Below, piece after piece: positions 1 to 11,439 of a stretch of DNA of 64,000 nt; the stretch's first letter is position 1; every line of letters begins with the position of its first letter. The translations under genes and the position numbers were made by a program. The stretch lies in the NCBI GenBank assembly GCA_023374025.1, contig SIJG01000009.1, forward strand, positions 2,099,475-2,163,474. Reading direction: 5' to 3'. The notes below the pieces were generated by a model. That model made no database searches, was not told the DNA's origin, and saw only the letters and a program-made list of their open reading frames with translations. Source of the stretch: Heterodera schachtii. Taxonomy: Eukaryota; Nematoda; Chromadorea; Rhabditida; Heteroderidae.

Positions 1-430
1 CAAAATATCGCCACAGAAATTTCAAAAAATTTTTTTTCAAAATTAGAAATTTCCAAGAAAAAAAATCTTAAGAAATTTGTTATAAGAAAATTTCCTGAAA
101 AAATCATTGAAAAATTTTTTTTTGGTAAATTTTTCAAAAAAACTTAGCAATTTTTATAAAATTTCGAAAAAAAGCGCTAAAAAGTTTTTCAAAAAATTTT
201 TTTCTTGAAATTTTCTTACTAAGAAATTTCCTAGGAATTTTTTTATGAAAAATTCTAGGTTTGAAAAAAAAATTTTTTAAAATTTCTGCGGCGATATTTT
301 GTCTCGGCGATATTTCAGGCGGCGATATTTTGGCGGCGATATTTTGTCGCGGCGATATTTCGACCGGCGATATTTCGGCGGCGATATTCCGGCGGCGATA
401 TTTCGGCGGCGATATTTTGTCCCGTTCCGG
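1..430. repeat. Palindromic repeat with GGCGATATTT word array
   Basis: The window opens with CAAAATATCGCC, and the inverse GGCGATATTTTG lies near 290-302; the AT-rich arms between them are largely complementary, so bases 1-302 can fold back. From 290 to 420 the word CGGCGATATTT recurs about ten times with slight changes. Related GC words (CGGCGAAATTT) flank similar AT-rich arms at 39.2-39.5 kb and, more weakly, at 60.9-61.05 kb. I read it as a MITE or foldback element cut by the window edge. The open frames here (for example 261-551) are by-products of the repeat. Confidence 0.6.
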
Positions 431-1569
431 GAAAGAAGGAAAAAGAAGACAAAATAAACAAAGATGGGCCCAAAAATGCAAAAAGATAGATGTCTCTTTC
501 TTCTTTTACAACCGGGGGATTCGGACAAATGGAGGGGGAAAACGACGATAAACAGCATAATTTTGGGCGTCATTTTCAATTGACCCGCCCCTCCCCCCAA
601 GGAAAGGGGGCATTCCCCCTTCATTCATCTCCCTACAGCATTCAGTGGCCGCACAATTCGCCACCTTCGATTGGGAGATCCCACCTTTTCTCCTCCATGT
701 TGGGAGATACGAGCTGGCCATGGTCGAGAGGCAAAGACGGAAAAAAGGGGGAGGGAGTGGCTCCCCACGCTGTGAGAGAGGAGGAAAAAGAAAGAAGTGG
801 GCAAACGGGTGCACCTCCCGACGCAATTGAGGAACGGGAGCGAGAAGCGGCAAAGAATGACCGGAATGTGCCTATTTCTCTATTTTTCACTTCTTTTTCT
901 TCCATTTTTCTTCATTTTGTCTACCGTAATTTTATTATATTTTGTGTCGTAATTCAATTTGCCCCTTTTTTCTCCTCTTTTTCACATCTGGGTCTGCTCT
1001 TCCCCTTTTGCCCCGCCGCTTTGCCATTTATTTTGGAGTTTGCTTTTGTCTTCATTTTATCCAACATTTCTCCTCCGGCCTTCTTCGATTTTTCCCCATT
1101 TTGTCCCTTTGTTTTGTTGAGTCAAACTTTGGACCATTCACATTTTTGCAGTTTCCCATTCACAATTTTACGCATTTTGCTCTGCCAGGGAGCCATCCTC
1201 CCCGGCCTTTGACTTTTCTCTTTTTCTCATCGCATATTTAAGATTTATTCATTTTGCTCATTTGTCCAATTTGCATTTATCTTTGCCTAACCCCCGAGGA
1301 AAACATTTACCAATCACCCTTTTTCCCCCTTCTTTTCATCACTAATTTTGTCCGTCACATCATTCATTCGTTCACTTTTCATTCCTCACTCCCCTTTAGG
1401 GAGAAAAATTGTACTTTTGCCTTAATCTCACCACACCACTCAAACACGGCATTCGTTTTAATCCTCATTTTGCCGCTTGTCACTATTTTGCCCACCCCCC
1501 TTTCCCGAGAGGTTTAATTACCCAAGTTTGAGCTCTTCATCAATAAACTAATTTTCTGTTATTTGTGTT

Positions 1570-2507
1570 CATCAATTTTTGGCGGGTGATCAAAGAGAAG
1601 CCATCTCCCGAATCGACCACTCATCTTCTCCTTCCCCTTTGCCTGGGCATTTCGGAGTGTTTTCGGCAAGTCAAACGGGACTCCTATCCCCAGGAGTGCC
1701 CATTTCGAATCCCACCCCCCTCGTTTTCCAATTCCCTCTGGTGATTGGACAGCGAATCGGACAGCGAGAGAAAACCGGGAGCAAAACTCCCGAACGCAAC
1801 GATTGAACAGGAGTCGGCACGCCCGAAGTGCTGACAGAAGGGCTCGCACTTGGGTAGTAAGTTTGGGAGCACCGGTCTCTCCCAAAATTTGATCGGTGGT
1901 GCCGTTATTCAACAGTAGCCCATCTTCTTGTTTGTCTCCCCCCTTTTTCTCCATTCCACTCCCTTGGGAAGGGACCGAACGGCAGCGGAGAGAGAGACAG
2001 AGAGAGAGGGAAGAGCGAATTTTGAGGAGTGGATTGGAGCAGAAGGAAGGGAGAAACTCCCTGCCAAATCGGGGAGTTTTTGCCACAAACAAAGTTGGTG
2101 CCGTTAGCAGGGGGCCACCTCCCACTGCACATTGGACGAACCAGAGTGAAACGAAAATGAATCGAAATAACGAACCTCTTGACAACGGATCGGCCAGCGG
2201 GAACGAAATTCAGGGGGATCTCCCCTCCGAACGGCAGGACGGGGAACGAGCGAATGCGGCGCAGCAGACCAAAACAAAGAAAGTCGTGGACGCTCAAGGC
2301 TTGGGTACAAGCCAAACGGGTGTTACACCCGCGGCATCAAAGAATTTGCGCAGCGGAACAATTGCGGTGAGGTCGGCATGGGACCAAACTGAGAGAGGAG
2401 CGGACACACTCTCGGCGCGAATCGCAGAAGTGCGTGAGCTCGAAAGCTCTTCACATGCTCTATTAGCTTACAAAAAGCGTTTTCAAGCCTTGAAAAATTT
2501 TTATTAA
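1570..2507 (+). pseudogene. Ty3/gypsy-type element, 5' leader and truncated gag
   Basis: A frame from the ATG near 2157 gives about 116 residues starting MNRNNEPLDNG, polar and Q/R/E-rich, as expected for the start of a gag polyprotein, then stops at 2505-2507 where unrelated AT-rich repeat begins. The leader holds two similar words, GGTGGTGCCGTTA (about 1893) and TTGGTGCCGTTAGCAGGG (about 2095), possibly related to a primer-binding region, plus a GA-rich stretch. No capsid, protease or reverse transcriptase follows. The gag call rests mainly on composition and on the integrase fragment 850 bp downstream on the same strand; the two may come from different insertions. Confidence 0.4.
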
Positions 2508-3120
2508 GAAAAAACTTCAAAATTTCGAGTTTTTCGCAATTTTTATGTATAACTTTTTTGGCATTTGTCTAATCGCGAAGCAATAGCTTAGAAAAAGTTT
2601 CTAAATACATTAATCTTTCGAATGATACCAACAAGTTCGATTTGGTTGACAAAGAAAAAAGTTGTAGAAAGTTATAATGGAAAAATATGCTGGGGCCCAA
2701 CCGTGCCGGCCCAAACGTGACGGCCCAACTGAGGTAAACCGGGATTTTTTTTAAGAGTTTTTTATTAATTCCTTTTTCAGTTAAAATAATTTAATTTCAG
2801 TTGTTTGGGCTCATATTCCCGTATTTTTCCTACTGCCCCTGAGCAGCTTCACTCAACAAATACAAAATGTAAGACCCAAAAATGGAAAAAATGATAATAT
2901 GCCAATAGAAACAGCATAAATAAAGCTAAAGGATGAAAAGATAACCCCAAAAACCAAAAGAATAAGGGTTTCAATGCACCAATCAAAAGCACATCAAAAA
3001 ATTCACAAAAATGAAGAAAAAAATGAAATATCCCAACCGAAAAGAACAGAACAAGGATAAAGGCTAAGAATGAAAATGAGCCACAGTATGAAAAGATGTC
3101 CCCAAAAAAGGCATAAGAGG
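2508..3120. repeat. AT-rich dispersed repeat, no gene
   Basis: Contains the dispersed word TTTCGAATGATACCAA (about 2616) and a GC motif with CGTGCCGGCCC and CGTGACGGCCC (about 2700-2725). The TCTAATCGCGAA word upstream recurs in inverse orientation near 55.3 kb. I see no coding potential. Confidence 0.5.
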
Positions 3121-3356
3121 CGAGAGTGAGAGAAAAGAGCAGAGAGAGAGAGAGAGAGAGAAAGGAAAGAGGAGAGAGAGGAAGAGAGAGAGAGAGAGAC
3201 ATAGAGAGAGAAATGAGGACAGAGAGAGAAAATAGGACAGAGAGAAAAGAGGTGTTGAGAGGGGGAGAAAAGAGGAGGTGTTGAGAGGGGAGAAAAGAGG
3301 CGAGAGAAAGGAAAGAGGTGTTGAGAGGGTAGAAAAGAGGAGAGAGAGAGAGAGTG
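3120..3356. repeat. (GA)n-rich microsatellite
   Basis: Purine-only GAGA tract with an embedded, imperfectly repeated unit containing GGTGTTGAGAGGG. It abuts the RNase H fragment of the gypsy remnant. The long minus-strand Leu/Ser frames here are composition artefacts. Confidence 0.9.
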
Positions 3357-4665
3357 AATTCGAAATTGAGTATGTGAACACCACCGAATTTGGACAAGCG
3401 GATGCGCTCTCAAGGCTGATCGCAAAAAGCACCAGTCCTGAAGAAGACCGCGACATCGCATCCATGGAATGTGAGAAGGAAGCCGAAAATTTCTTCATCA
3501 ACGCTTTGGAAACAGTGTCACTCTCATCGAAAGAAATAATTTCAGCAGGGAATGAAGACGAAACCATAAAAAAGGTTAAGGAATTTGTCAAAGATGGATG
3601 GCCCAATGATAAAGCAATTGCTTCGGAAACGGAAGAAATCAAATTATTCTTTCGTCGCAAAGATGACCTCTCCATCACAAAAGAATGTGTAATGTACGGA
3701 GAAAGAGTCGTCATCCCGCCAAAATTTCGATCGAAAGTCCTTCGAATGCTCCACAAAGGCCACCCAGGAATAAAGCGGATGAAGCAACTGGCACGGAACC
3801 ACGTGTAATGGCAACGGATTCACATGGATTATGCCGGACCATTTTACGGCCAGAGACAATCGTCTCGGACAACGGCACACAATTCTCGAGCAAAGAATTT
3901 GCCGATTTTACACAAACCAACGGCATAATCCATTGCTTCTCGGCGCCGTACAACCCAATGTCGAACGGACAAGCCGAACGATTTGTGGACTCCTTCAAGA
4001 GAACTTTCCGAAAGTTAAAAGGGGAGGGAGCCCTTAGCGCAGAAATCATCGAAACATTTCTGACGGCATACCGTACCACCCCAAATGACACACTACAAGA
4101 GTGTAAGTCACCAGCGGAAGCGTTCCTTGGAAGAAAAGTGAGGACCACATTGGATTTGTTGCGCCCGCCGCAGTTTCAGCCAATGGAGCGTGATGAACTG
4201 ATGGAGCGGCGTTTAAACAAACGATTCGGAGCAAAACCAAGAGAGTTTGGCCCAGGTGACAAAATCTTCGCCCGTCACCGAATTTCCCAGAACTGGCGCC
4301 CGGGAAACGTCGTCAAAAAGACCGGCGTAATTTACGACGTTAAATTCGCGGATGGCACGACCAATCGGTTCCACGCCAACCAAATACGCCCACGGCAAAC
4401 TGAGGATAAGACGATGGAAGAATTGAACATTTTCAATGATGTCTTCGGCCTTCCACAGCAGGTAAGAGCCGAACCGGAAGACGAACAGCCTCAAGACGGA
4501 GCCGTTCAAAATGAGGCCGACCAGGACGAATTCGGCCGGGCAGACGAAGAAAAGAATGATGGACGGATCGAACAGGAGGAACCGCCGAATGAGGAAATGC
4601 CGATCACTCCCCGAGTGTACCCTCGACGGAATCGTCGGCCACCGGACCGCTACAGCCCTCATTAA
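3357..4665 (+). pseudogene. Ty3/gypsy pol remnant: RNase H tail and integrase
   Basis: The first frame begins in an RNase H C-terminus (TEFGQADALSRL), runs to the integrase zinc-binding H2C2 region (HKGHPGIKRMKQLARNHV) and stops at TAA 3806-3808. The same frame then carries the first catalytic-Asp strand (RIHMDYAGPF). The second frame supplies the next Asp (IVSDNGTQF) and the catalytic Glu region (SNGQAERF), then the C-terminal chromatin-proximal part (KIFARHRI..WRPGNV) and a stop at 4663-4665. Two internal deletions are therefore visible: between the zinc finger and the first Asp strand, and between the first and second Asp strands. The element cannot encode a working integrase. Family-level identification is secure; no reverse transcriptase or protease is present. 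Confidence 0.9.
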
Positions 4666-5400
4666 GCGGAAGCGGCACTTCTTAAAAGGGGAAGTGTTTC
4701 GTTTGTTATTTAATTCCCCCATTCCCTCATTCATGTTCACTCTTCCCTATTCAGTTCACTTTTTTGTGCAATTGACATTATTGTTCTTCCCCATTTTCTC
4801 TCCATTTATTTCCTTCCAAATAAATTGTGATTGTCTGCACCCAAATAAATATTTATATTTGTTGGACACTAAACCGCCCTGGAGCTCATGGATTGAGCGG
4901 TTCTATGAAACAGCATAAATAAAAAATAAAATAACACTTTTAAATTTAATTTTTGATCTCACTTTTATTGAAAAAATCGTTTTTTGGTTACTTTTTTTAA
5001 AAACCATTTATTTTAATGTTGATCGCTGACCCTCGGCGCGAGAAAAAGTTGGGGATCGGGCAGGAAATTCCACAACAGAAATTTAAAAATGTCAGGGAGC
5101 AATATCTCGTCTGGGAGTAAATAAAAATCGAAAAAATGAACAGATTAAAAAAATAAAAAGTCATCTATTAAAATCACTTTCATCAGACTTAAAAGTTTTT
5201 AAGAAGGATTAAGCTTATGATTAGTGATTTTTTTTTGGAAATTTAAATTTTTTTATGAAGACTGACTGGATCCGGATGTAAAGAAGATGAGTCTAATTAG
5301 AGCTAAGACATATTGGAAAAAGCCTGGATCTGGGTTCCATGTTGCATTGTCACTTCCTTGATAAAAAAAAATAAATTTTCGCCTCAATATAATAAAAGTC
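4666..5400. other. 3' flank of gypsy remnant and AT-rich DNA
   Basis: 4680-4870 is pyrimidine-rich with AATAAA-type signals and could be a decayed 3' LTR, but I found no matching 5' LTR in the window. The remainder is AT-rich without coding signs. Confidence 0.35.
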
Positions 5401-5439
5401 ATTTTTATTAATTGTATTTTGCTTATGTATAGGCAAAAA

Positions 5440-6060
5440 GCATCTTTTATTTATTATTTAATTGTTGGAAAATGTCAAACGGTGTAATTTCATTAATTAA
5501 TTGGCAGGTGCCATGAAAAAAAATCATTTGTAATTCAGAAACATTTATTTAAATATATAGTTAGGTGAGCTTTCGGTAAAGCAAATAATTCAGCATTTTT
5601 CCATTAATTTTTTTTTATCTCAAAAAATTAATTATAAATTTAAACAAAAAACATTTTATAAAAATACATAAATTTTGATGAGAAATTCTATGTAAATCAT
5701 TTTTTAAGAATTTTCAGTTTTGTTATTAAAAAAGTTGATTTGAATAATTTCATATAAAAATGATTGTTTCTGGTCCTTAATTATGGCCAATTTGGAAAAC
5801 TGCGGCATTCTTCATTCATTTGTGTAACATTCTTAACAAAGTGCGCAAAATTAGATTTATAATAGAACCTTAATTAGGTCATTCCGTGGCACCGTTAATT
5901 ACCTTTTTGCACTTTTTCTATTTTTGAAATGCTCCATCAGTTTGGCCATTTTCTGTTTGTTTATACAGCATTTTCTGGTCAAAATTTCATTAAGTATCGT
6001 TTGGCGGCAAAGATTTTAATAGCTTCTTTGTTTGCGTTAGGTTATTTAGGTAATATAATT
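5440..6060 (+). pseudogene. srsx-like chemoreceptor pseudogene, copy 1 (5' part)
   Basis: The stretch matches the upstream flank, the end of exon 2 and exon 3 of the intact receptor at 15.5 kb. Exon 3 starts after the acceptor near 5880 (word AGGTCATTCCGTGGCACCG) and carries the YLLAL..EMLHQFGHFLF coding region, but a one-base loss in the CTTTTTGCACTTTTTC stretch shifts the frame. No later exons follow, so the copy is truncated as well as frameshifted. An AAAGGCATAAAATAAT tail near 6060 resembles intron 3 of the secreted gene at 7.97 kb, suggesting a rearranged junction. Confidence 0.75.
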
Positions 6061-6285
6061 AAAGGCATAAAATAATAATAATTATTGATAATTAATTATT
6101 AAATAAATAAAATTTTGAGATTTTTCATTTTTAATAGCTTTAGTCGATTTTTTCTGCTCAATTTTGGCACCGGAGCCAAAAAGCCGAAAATTTACAATTT
6201 CAAAATGCGTTTCAAATTTAATAAATTTACTTTTTGGGACAAATTTTAATAATAAGAAACCCTTTGAAAGTATATATTTTAAAAA

Positions 6286-6780
6286 TAAAATAATAAAAAA
6301 ATTTTATTATTTTAAAAAACCTCAACAATATCCGATGTCTTTGTAAATTCACGTGAAAGATTTGTAAGAAACCTAACAATTTCCACTAAAAATATTATTT
6401 ATTCTTAAAATCGGGCGTTTCGCCTACTTTACATTTCTCCTACTTAACCAAAATTGAATTTCTACTCTACTTTCCTAAAATGAAATGAAAAAGGAGTATT
6501 TATTATTATTGAGATTATTAAGTATAATGCGCTAAAATTGTGAAAAATAAAATAATAAAAAGATTTTAATATTTTAAAAAACCTCAACAATATCCGATGT
6601 CTTTGTAAATTCACGTGAAAGATTTGTAAGAAACCTAACAATTTCCACTAAAAATATTATTTTTTCTTAAAATCGGATGTTTCGCCTACTTTTCATTTCG
6701 CCTAATTTACATTTCGCCTACTTAACCAAAATTGAATTTCTACTCTACTTTCCTAAAATGAAATGAAATGAGTATTTAAG
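6286..6780. repeat. Tandem duplication (~250 bp unit), third copy at 8.8 kb
   Basis: The blocks at about 6290-6500 and 6545-6778 share long near-identical stretches (CTCAACAATATCCGATGTC, ATCGGATGTTTCGCCTAC). A third, more diverged block lies at 8818-8935. The second block ends with TATTTAAGCGCACAG, about 70 bp before the ATG of the secreted-protein gene, so it may contribute its promoter. Confidence 0.8.
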
Positions 6781-6844
6781 CGCACAGAAAAAACAAAAAA
6801 TAACATAATTATATTTTTCATTCATTATTTAAATATTTTTTGCC

Positions 6845-8144
6845 ATGCCTTCTCTGCTGCTCTCCATCTTCTCAATTGTCTTTTTGTTCGGTTGCAATGC
6901 AATGCCAAGTAAATACAAATAATTTTAAAAATATCACATTTTAATATATTTGAAGCATTCAATGGAAATATTTTTTTTCTAATTGGCATGCATTAAATTT
7001 ACAAATTATTAAATTTAAATTCCACAGATTTCCCGTGCTGCCCGGGCAGTCAGCAAGTGATTGATATGATGTCCAAATACAAAAACACTTTCTCTGCTGC
7101 AGGTGCAGATGCAGACAAAGCTACAGTATGTTCAATCGCTAAAAGTACTGTGGATGGAATAAAAAATGAACTGTCCTCTTGCGGCGAATGCCCAAGCGGA
7201 GGAGAAGCACAAATAGTGAACGAAATCAGCCGACAAATACATATTCGTATGTTAATTTAAAAGAAATTTAGTAAAACAGACAAGCAATACAATTTATTTA
7301 ATAAGATTATTTGTTTACTGTCGGAATTTCCTCCTTCGAAATGTCCAATGTCGGAAAGTCCGGGAGCCTGTTCAGTTGTTCCGGAAAATCAGAGCGCCGG
7401 TTCGAAGCCGGCCACTCCATAATTTAAAAATTTGAAAAATAATTAATGGAATTTTGGGGGAAGGTTAATTTTACGAGAATAATTATTTTAAAAATGATTA
7501 CCCAAAAGCTCTCATAAGACATTGCAAAAATGGCGATCACTAATGTTGACGATTCCCTGGGCCGCGCCATACTCGACTTGGTCGTTGCTGCTGCTGGCCT
7601 ATTATCTCGTTGTAGATACCTAAGCGGTAAGCACAAATTGTTGAAGAAATCGACCGGCAGATGAAGAGCAATTGCATTACTATCATCGATCATAGGAAAT
7701 TTTTTTTATAATTAATATGAAATTATTGTTTTTAACTACCCCATTAAGAGCGGATAACGATCAATTATGAGGATGAGTGCCCGTACAATTTGGGCTTTGT
7801 CCGTGCCATATTCGACTTGGCCGCTGCTGCTGCTGGCCAAGCGGGCAACGGCACAGAATGGCAAAATATTAAACGACAATTTGAGCAGGAAAGCCAAACA
7901 ATCAATGCAATTGGCCAAGAATTGAACATTAAAGTTGCGGATGTGCATTTTGGACACCCAAACCAAGGCATAAAATAATAATTATTGATAATTAATTAAA
8001 CAAATAAATTTGCCAGGGGTTTCCGCGCATCAAAATGTGCCGAGTTCGAGCCATGTGATTGCCAACCCTGGCCAACAGAGTTCGGTTGCCCATGGAAAGG
8101 ATGACGAACCTAAGAACCGTTTTTATCCCATTCCGAGACCTTAG
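6845..8144 (+). CDS. Small secreted protein, effector-like, function unknown
   Basis: I did not recognise this family. The model has exons 6845-6908, 7028-7246, 7749-7967 and 8017-8144, with all phases matching and about 209 residues. The N-terminus MPSLLLSIFSIVFLFGCNA is a clear signal peptide. Exon 2 gives a Cys-bearing region (FPCCPGS, SSCGECPSGG) and exon 3 an Ala-rich helix followed by a Gln/Glu-rich helix. Exon 4 gives a Ser/Pro/Lys tail ending in FYPIPRP. Intron 3 would start with GC (CAAG/GCATAA) and end GCCAG; without it the protein stops at 7976-7978 after 170 residues. A decayed copy of exon pieces sits in intron 2. Lack of transmembrane segments and the signal peptide suggest secretion; an effector role in parasitism is inference only. 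Confidence 0.6.
7310..7420. repeat. Isolated end of the GACTTTTCGACAG foldback family
   Basis: CTGTCGGAATTTCC, CGAAATGTCC and GTCGGAAAGTCCGGGAGCC match the inverse of the left end of the element at 10.53 kb (GGCTCCCGGACTTTTCGAC). It lies in intron 2 of the secreted-protein gene. The adjoining CGCCGGTTCGAAGCCGGC is a short perfect hairpin that resembles a tRNA T arm, but no tRNA surrounds it. Confidence 0.55.
7530..7695 (+). pseudogene. Decayed partial duplicate of secreted-gene exons
   Basis: GGCCGCGCCATACTCGACTT resembles exon 3 of the flanking gene (coding VRAIFDLAAAAAG), and GCACAAATTGTTGAAGAAAT resembles the end of exon 2 (AQIVNEISRQ). The order is reversed relative to the gene and the frame is broken. 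It could alternatively be a mutually exclusive exon, but stops make that unlikely. Confidence 0.55.
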
Positions 8145-8929
8145 GACGTAGAAAAGTGGAGTAAATTACTAGGAAAATTCATAGAACATAAAACCATTTT
8201 GTTGGCCTATTTATGATGAACATTTATTTATGCATAAAATTCCTGAAAAATCTCACTAATTATTATTTTCGCCCGCACAATAGAAATCAAATACATTTGG
8301 AGGTGTTCGGGGGTAAAATGGTTCTTTTTCGATAAAATTGTTTTGTAAATTGAAAGCTGTCAGTTAAATAAGTTCCAGCAGGGAACTTAGAAATCCAATG
8401 ACCAATTGATGAAAATTCGATTTGACATTTTTCGGCACTCGAAATAAATAAATAAATTTTTGTTGAAAACATTATAAAAAATTGTTTTTTAGGGGTGTTT
8501 TTCAATTTTCTTGCATTTTTCTTACAGATTTTTCTCAAAAAATCCAAAATATATGCTAAAAAATCCAAAATAACCCAAGTATGTGCGATATGTTTTTATG
8601 TGACAAATGATTTCGATTTTTGAAGGCATAGAAAAGAAACAATGCAAAAGATTTGACAAAGAAAAGACAAAAAATGTTTTTTTATTTTTACTCAAAGATT
8701 ATAAATATATTTCTTTATAATTTTATAATAAAAAATCCTTTTTTAAACGGTATATAAATCAATTAAAAATGTTTAGCAAAAAATCCTAAATAATATAAAT
8801 TAAAAATAAATAAAAAAAAAACCTCAACAATATTCCGATTTCTTTGTAAATTCACTGAGAAATTTGTAAGAAATCCAACAATTTCCACAAAAATATTTTT
8901 TATTCTTAAAATCGGATGTTTCGCATACT

Positions 8930-9550
8930 TTCATTAAATCAGCTAATTAAATTATTTTTCATATAAATTATCACCTGCCGATTTAATTCTTATAACAAGT
9001 CCGACAATCAAATAAATGAATATGGTAATGATGATAAGGAAGAGACATATTATACTGTATTGAGAAGAACCCTAAAATATTTTTTCCTTCATTTTTCGGG
9101 ACCAACAAATTTAATTTACCATGAAAAAATCAACAAAAGTACCAGTGATCATTTGATCACTATTCAATTCAATACTCTGATAAAATGTCAGACATGAATC
9201 GAAACTTAAAGCACTACAAATAATTGTTATCGTAGCCAAATACAGTAGTATTTTGCATTTGCTGAATGCCTTAAAACGGTGGAAAATTTTTATTTATTTA
9301 AATTTTTAAACATATTCCTTTAAATTTCATCAAACAAAATTCCAATCATTCTGTCAACTCTAATAAAAAAACATAATCGGAGGAATACTACTTAAACCCA
9401 ATTCTTAAAAATTTAATTATTAATTTGAGTAAAAATTACCGAACCCAAACATTGGAATCATTAAAATCTTTGCTGCCAAACGATACTCAATGAAATTTTG
9501 TCCAGAAAATGCTGTATAAAGAAACAGAAAATGGCCAAATTAGTGAATCA
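8930..9550 (-). pseudogene. srsx-like chemoreceptor pseudogene, inverted copy 2
   Basis: Read on the minus strand, 9285-8960 matches exons 5 and 6 of the intact receptor, including the TTTTAAGGCAT acceptor, the KIRLYLATITI segment and the exon 6 donor TCGGCAG/GTGATAA. Part of exon 3 (TTTTCTGGACAAAATTTCATT) appears near 9540-9450. Exons 4, 7 and 8 are missing. The inverted orientation relative to all other copies shows local rearrangement. Confidence 0.7.
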
Positions 9551-9554
9551 TTTC

Positions 9555-10520
9555 AAAATAAATCTTTTTTATTTTTGGCGATTGGAAAATTTTTTTAATT
9601 AAATTTTAAAATAATTTTACAATCAAAAAAAAATAATAAAAAAAGAAATTTGCTGTATGGGGGTCGAACCAAGGCAGAAATCAAAAATATACTCTCAACC
9701 TCCCCCCCCCCCCATTCTTAGCAGTGTATAAAAATCTCGTATCTCGTGCCAAAATATGTATGAGATACGAGAACGGGAACAAAACAGCCTAAAAATACGA
9801 GACAAAAGACACGAGACGAGCAATAAATAACCTGAGAAAATAGGGATGTCAATTTTAAACGGTCTCATAAAAATATTAAATTAAAAATGTTTTTTTAATA
9901 ATAAAAGAGGAAACAAATTTTCAAAATATATTCATAAATTGTCACTTATCAATAGCTCCTTTTTAAAAATAAAATAAATTCCACCCCATTATAATAAAAA
10001 TTCATTTGTATGAATTTTTTTTTTTTTTTGTTGTTCAGTTATGTACGGACAAAAGCATGAAAATTTATTTATTTAATTATTGGAAAAATGTAAAATGCGC
10101 CGTAATTTCATAAATTAATTGGCAGGTGACATGAAAAAAAAACCACAAATATTAGTCATTCGGCAAGATTTAATTAAATAATTTGTCAGGTGAGCTTTCG
10201 ATTTTATTCAAGCAAATAATCAGCACTTTGACATTCGTTGTTTTATCTCAAAAAATAATTAAATAAATTTAAACAAAAAACGAAGATTTTTCCACAGACA
10301 TTTTTTTAATTTCTCTAGCCATACAGACAAATCTTGTAGGGGAATTTGCTACCCGCCCTTGAATTTTCTTTTCCTTATTTGTTGGGGTCGGGGAAGAACC
10401 CAAGATAAATCGTGCTCTACTGTTCATCAGCAGGGAAGGCATTTCGAGGCCCCAAAAATTTTAGAAAAGGAAATCGGAAATCAGATGCCCAAAAATGTCG
10501 GGAATCGGATTTAGTGCAGC
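9555..10520. other. AT-rich spacer with receptor 5'-flank remnant
   Basis: 10050-10290 matches the flank upstream of the intact receptor (words ATTAATTGGCAGGTG and AGGTGAGCTTTCG, also at 5.5 and 15.3 kb) but lacks coding exons. 9650-9710 holds a tRNA-like fragment in inverse orientation (B-box GGTTCGACCCC on minus) next to a C run. No gene is visible in the rest. Confidence 0.5.
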
Positions 10521-10527
10521 TGGTGTA

Positions 10528-11180
10528 CAGAAGGCTCCCGGACTTTTCGACAGTGGACTTTTCGACAGAAGGACTTTTCGACAGAAGGACTTTTCGACAG
10601 CAAAGGACATTTCGACAATGAAGGACTTTTCGAAAGTAAAACAAAAAATAATGGACTTTTCGACAGTAAACATAAAAACAAATAATTCTTATTAAAATAA
10701 ATTATATTGCTTGTCAATTTTACTACATTTTCTTTTAAATTAACATACATATATATATTGCTAAAACAGAATTACTAGAGATACGTTTTTTATGTTCTTT
10801 ACCTGGAAAATTTTTTAGAAAATACACCCTAAAGAACCGATCTTAAAATTTTCAAAAACACAATCCCAAGAAGAATGAAAAATTTTTTCAAAAATTCATC
10901 TTAAATATTTATTTGTTTATTTTCTTTGTAATAATTTTTGATTTTAAAAATTATTTATCTCAATATTGGTTTGGCTTAATTTTGTTGCATTTCGAAAAAA
11001 TTTTACGATTTTACACCACTAAATTTGAAATTTAATTAGTCTTTACTGTCGAAAAGTCCACTGTCGAAAAGTCCCCTCCTCAGTCCCCTCCTCAACTTTT
11101 AAATATTTCTGTCGAAATGTCCTTTGCTGTCGAAAAGTCCTCTGTCGAAAAATCCACTGTCGAAAAGTCAGGCGCCCCGC
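10528..11180. mobile_element. Foldback-like element with GACTTTTCGACAG arrays
   Basis: The left arm (10541-10672) repeats GGACTTTTCGACAG about seven times, and the right arm (11041-11172) repeats the exact inverse CTGTCGAAAAGTCC about six times. About 370 bp of AT-rich DNA lies between. Inverted arms made of short direct repeats around a unique core are the hallmark of foldback elements. A single end also sits at 7.32 kb. I could not define a target duplication, and no transposase is present. Confidence 0.75.
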
Positions 11181-11439
11181 AAGTGTCTGTCCGCAAATGT
11201 CCGTCCGCAAGTGAACAAGAGAATTTTAACATTTCAAGAAAGTTACAAACCGAAATAATCAACAATTACTTAATTAACCAGAAACTTTTTTCATAATTGC
11301 CTAAAGGCTGAGATTTTACATATTTTAGCTTCGTTAGACTTTGTGCTTTCGAATGATACCAAAAAGATAGGGTTTGTTCAAACATGAACAAAGTTATTGT
11401 ATAAAAACCAGGTATTGTCAATTGATTGTACTCGTAAAA

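Noticed and set aside
490..1241. Long plus-strand frames upstream of the gag remnant
   Set aside because: Pyrimidine-rich LTR-like or leader DNA; the frames contain no known domain and overlap each other.
7392..7416. tRNA-like T arm GCCGGTTCGAAGCCGGC
   Set aside because: No A box, anticodon arm or acceptor stem in the surrounding 80 bases.
8040..8144. CLE- or neuropeptide-like C-terminus of the secreted protein
   Set aside because: The tail FYPIPRP does not match the CLE dodecapeptide and no dibasic-Gly amidation pattern is present.
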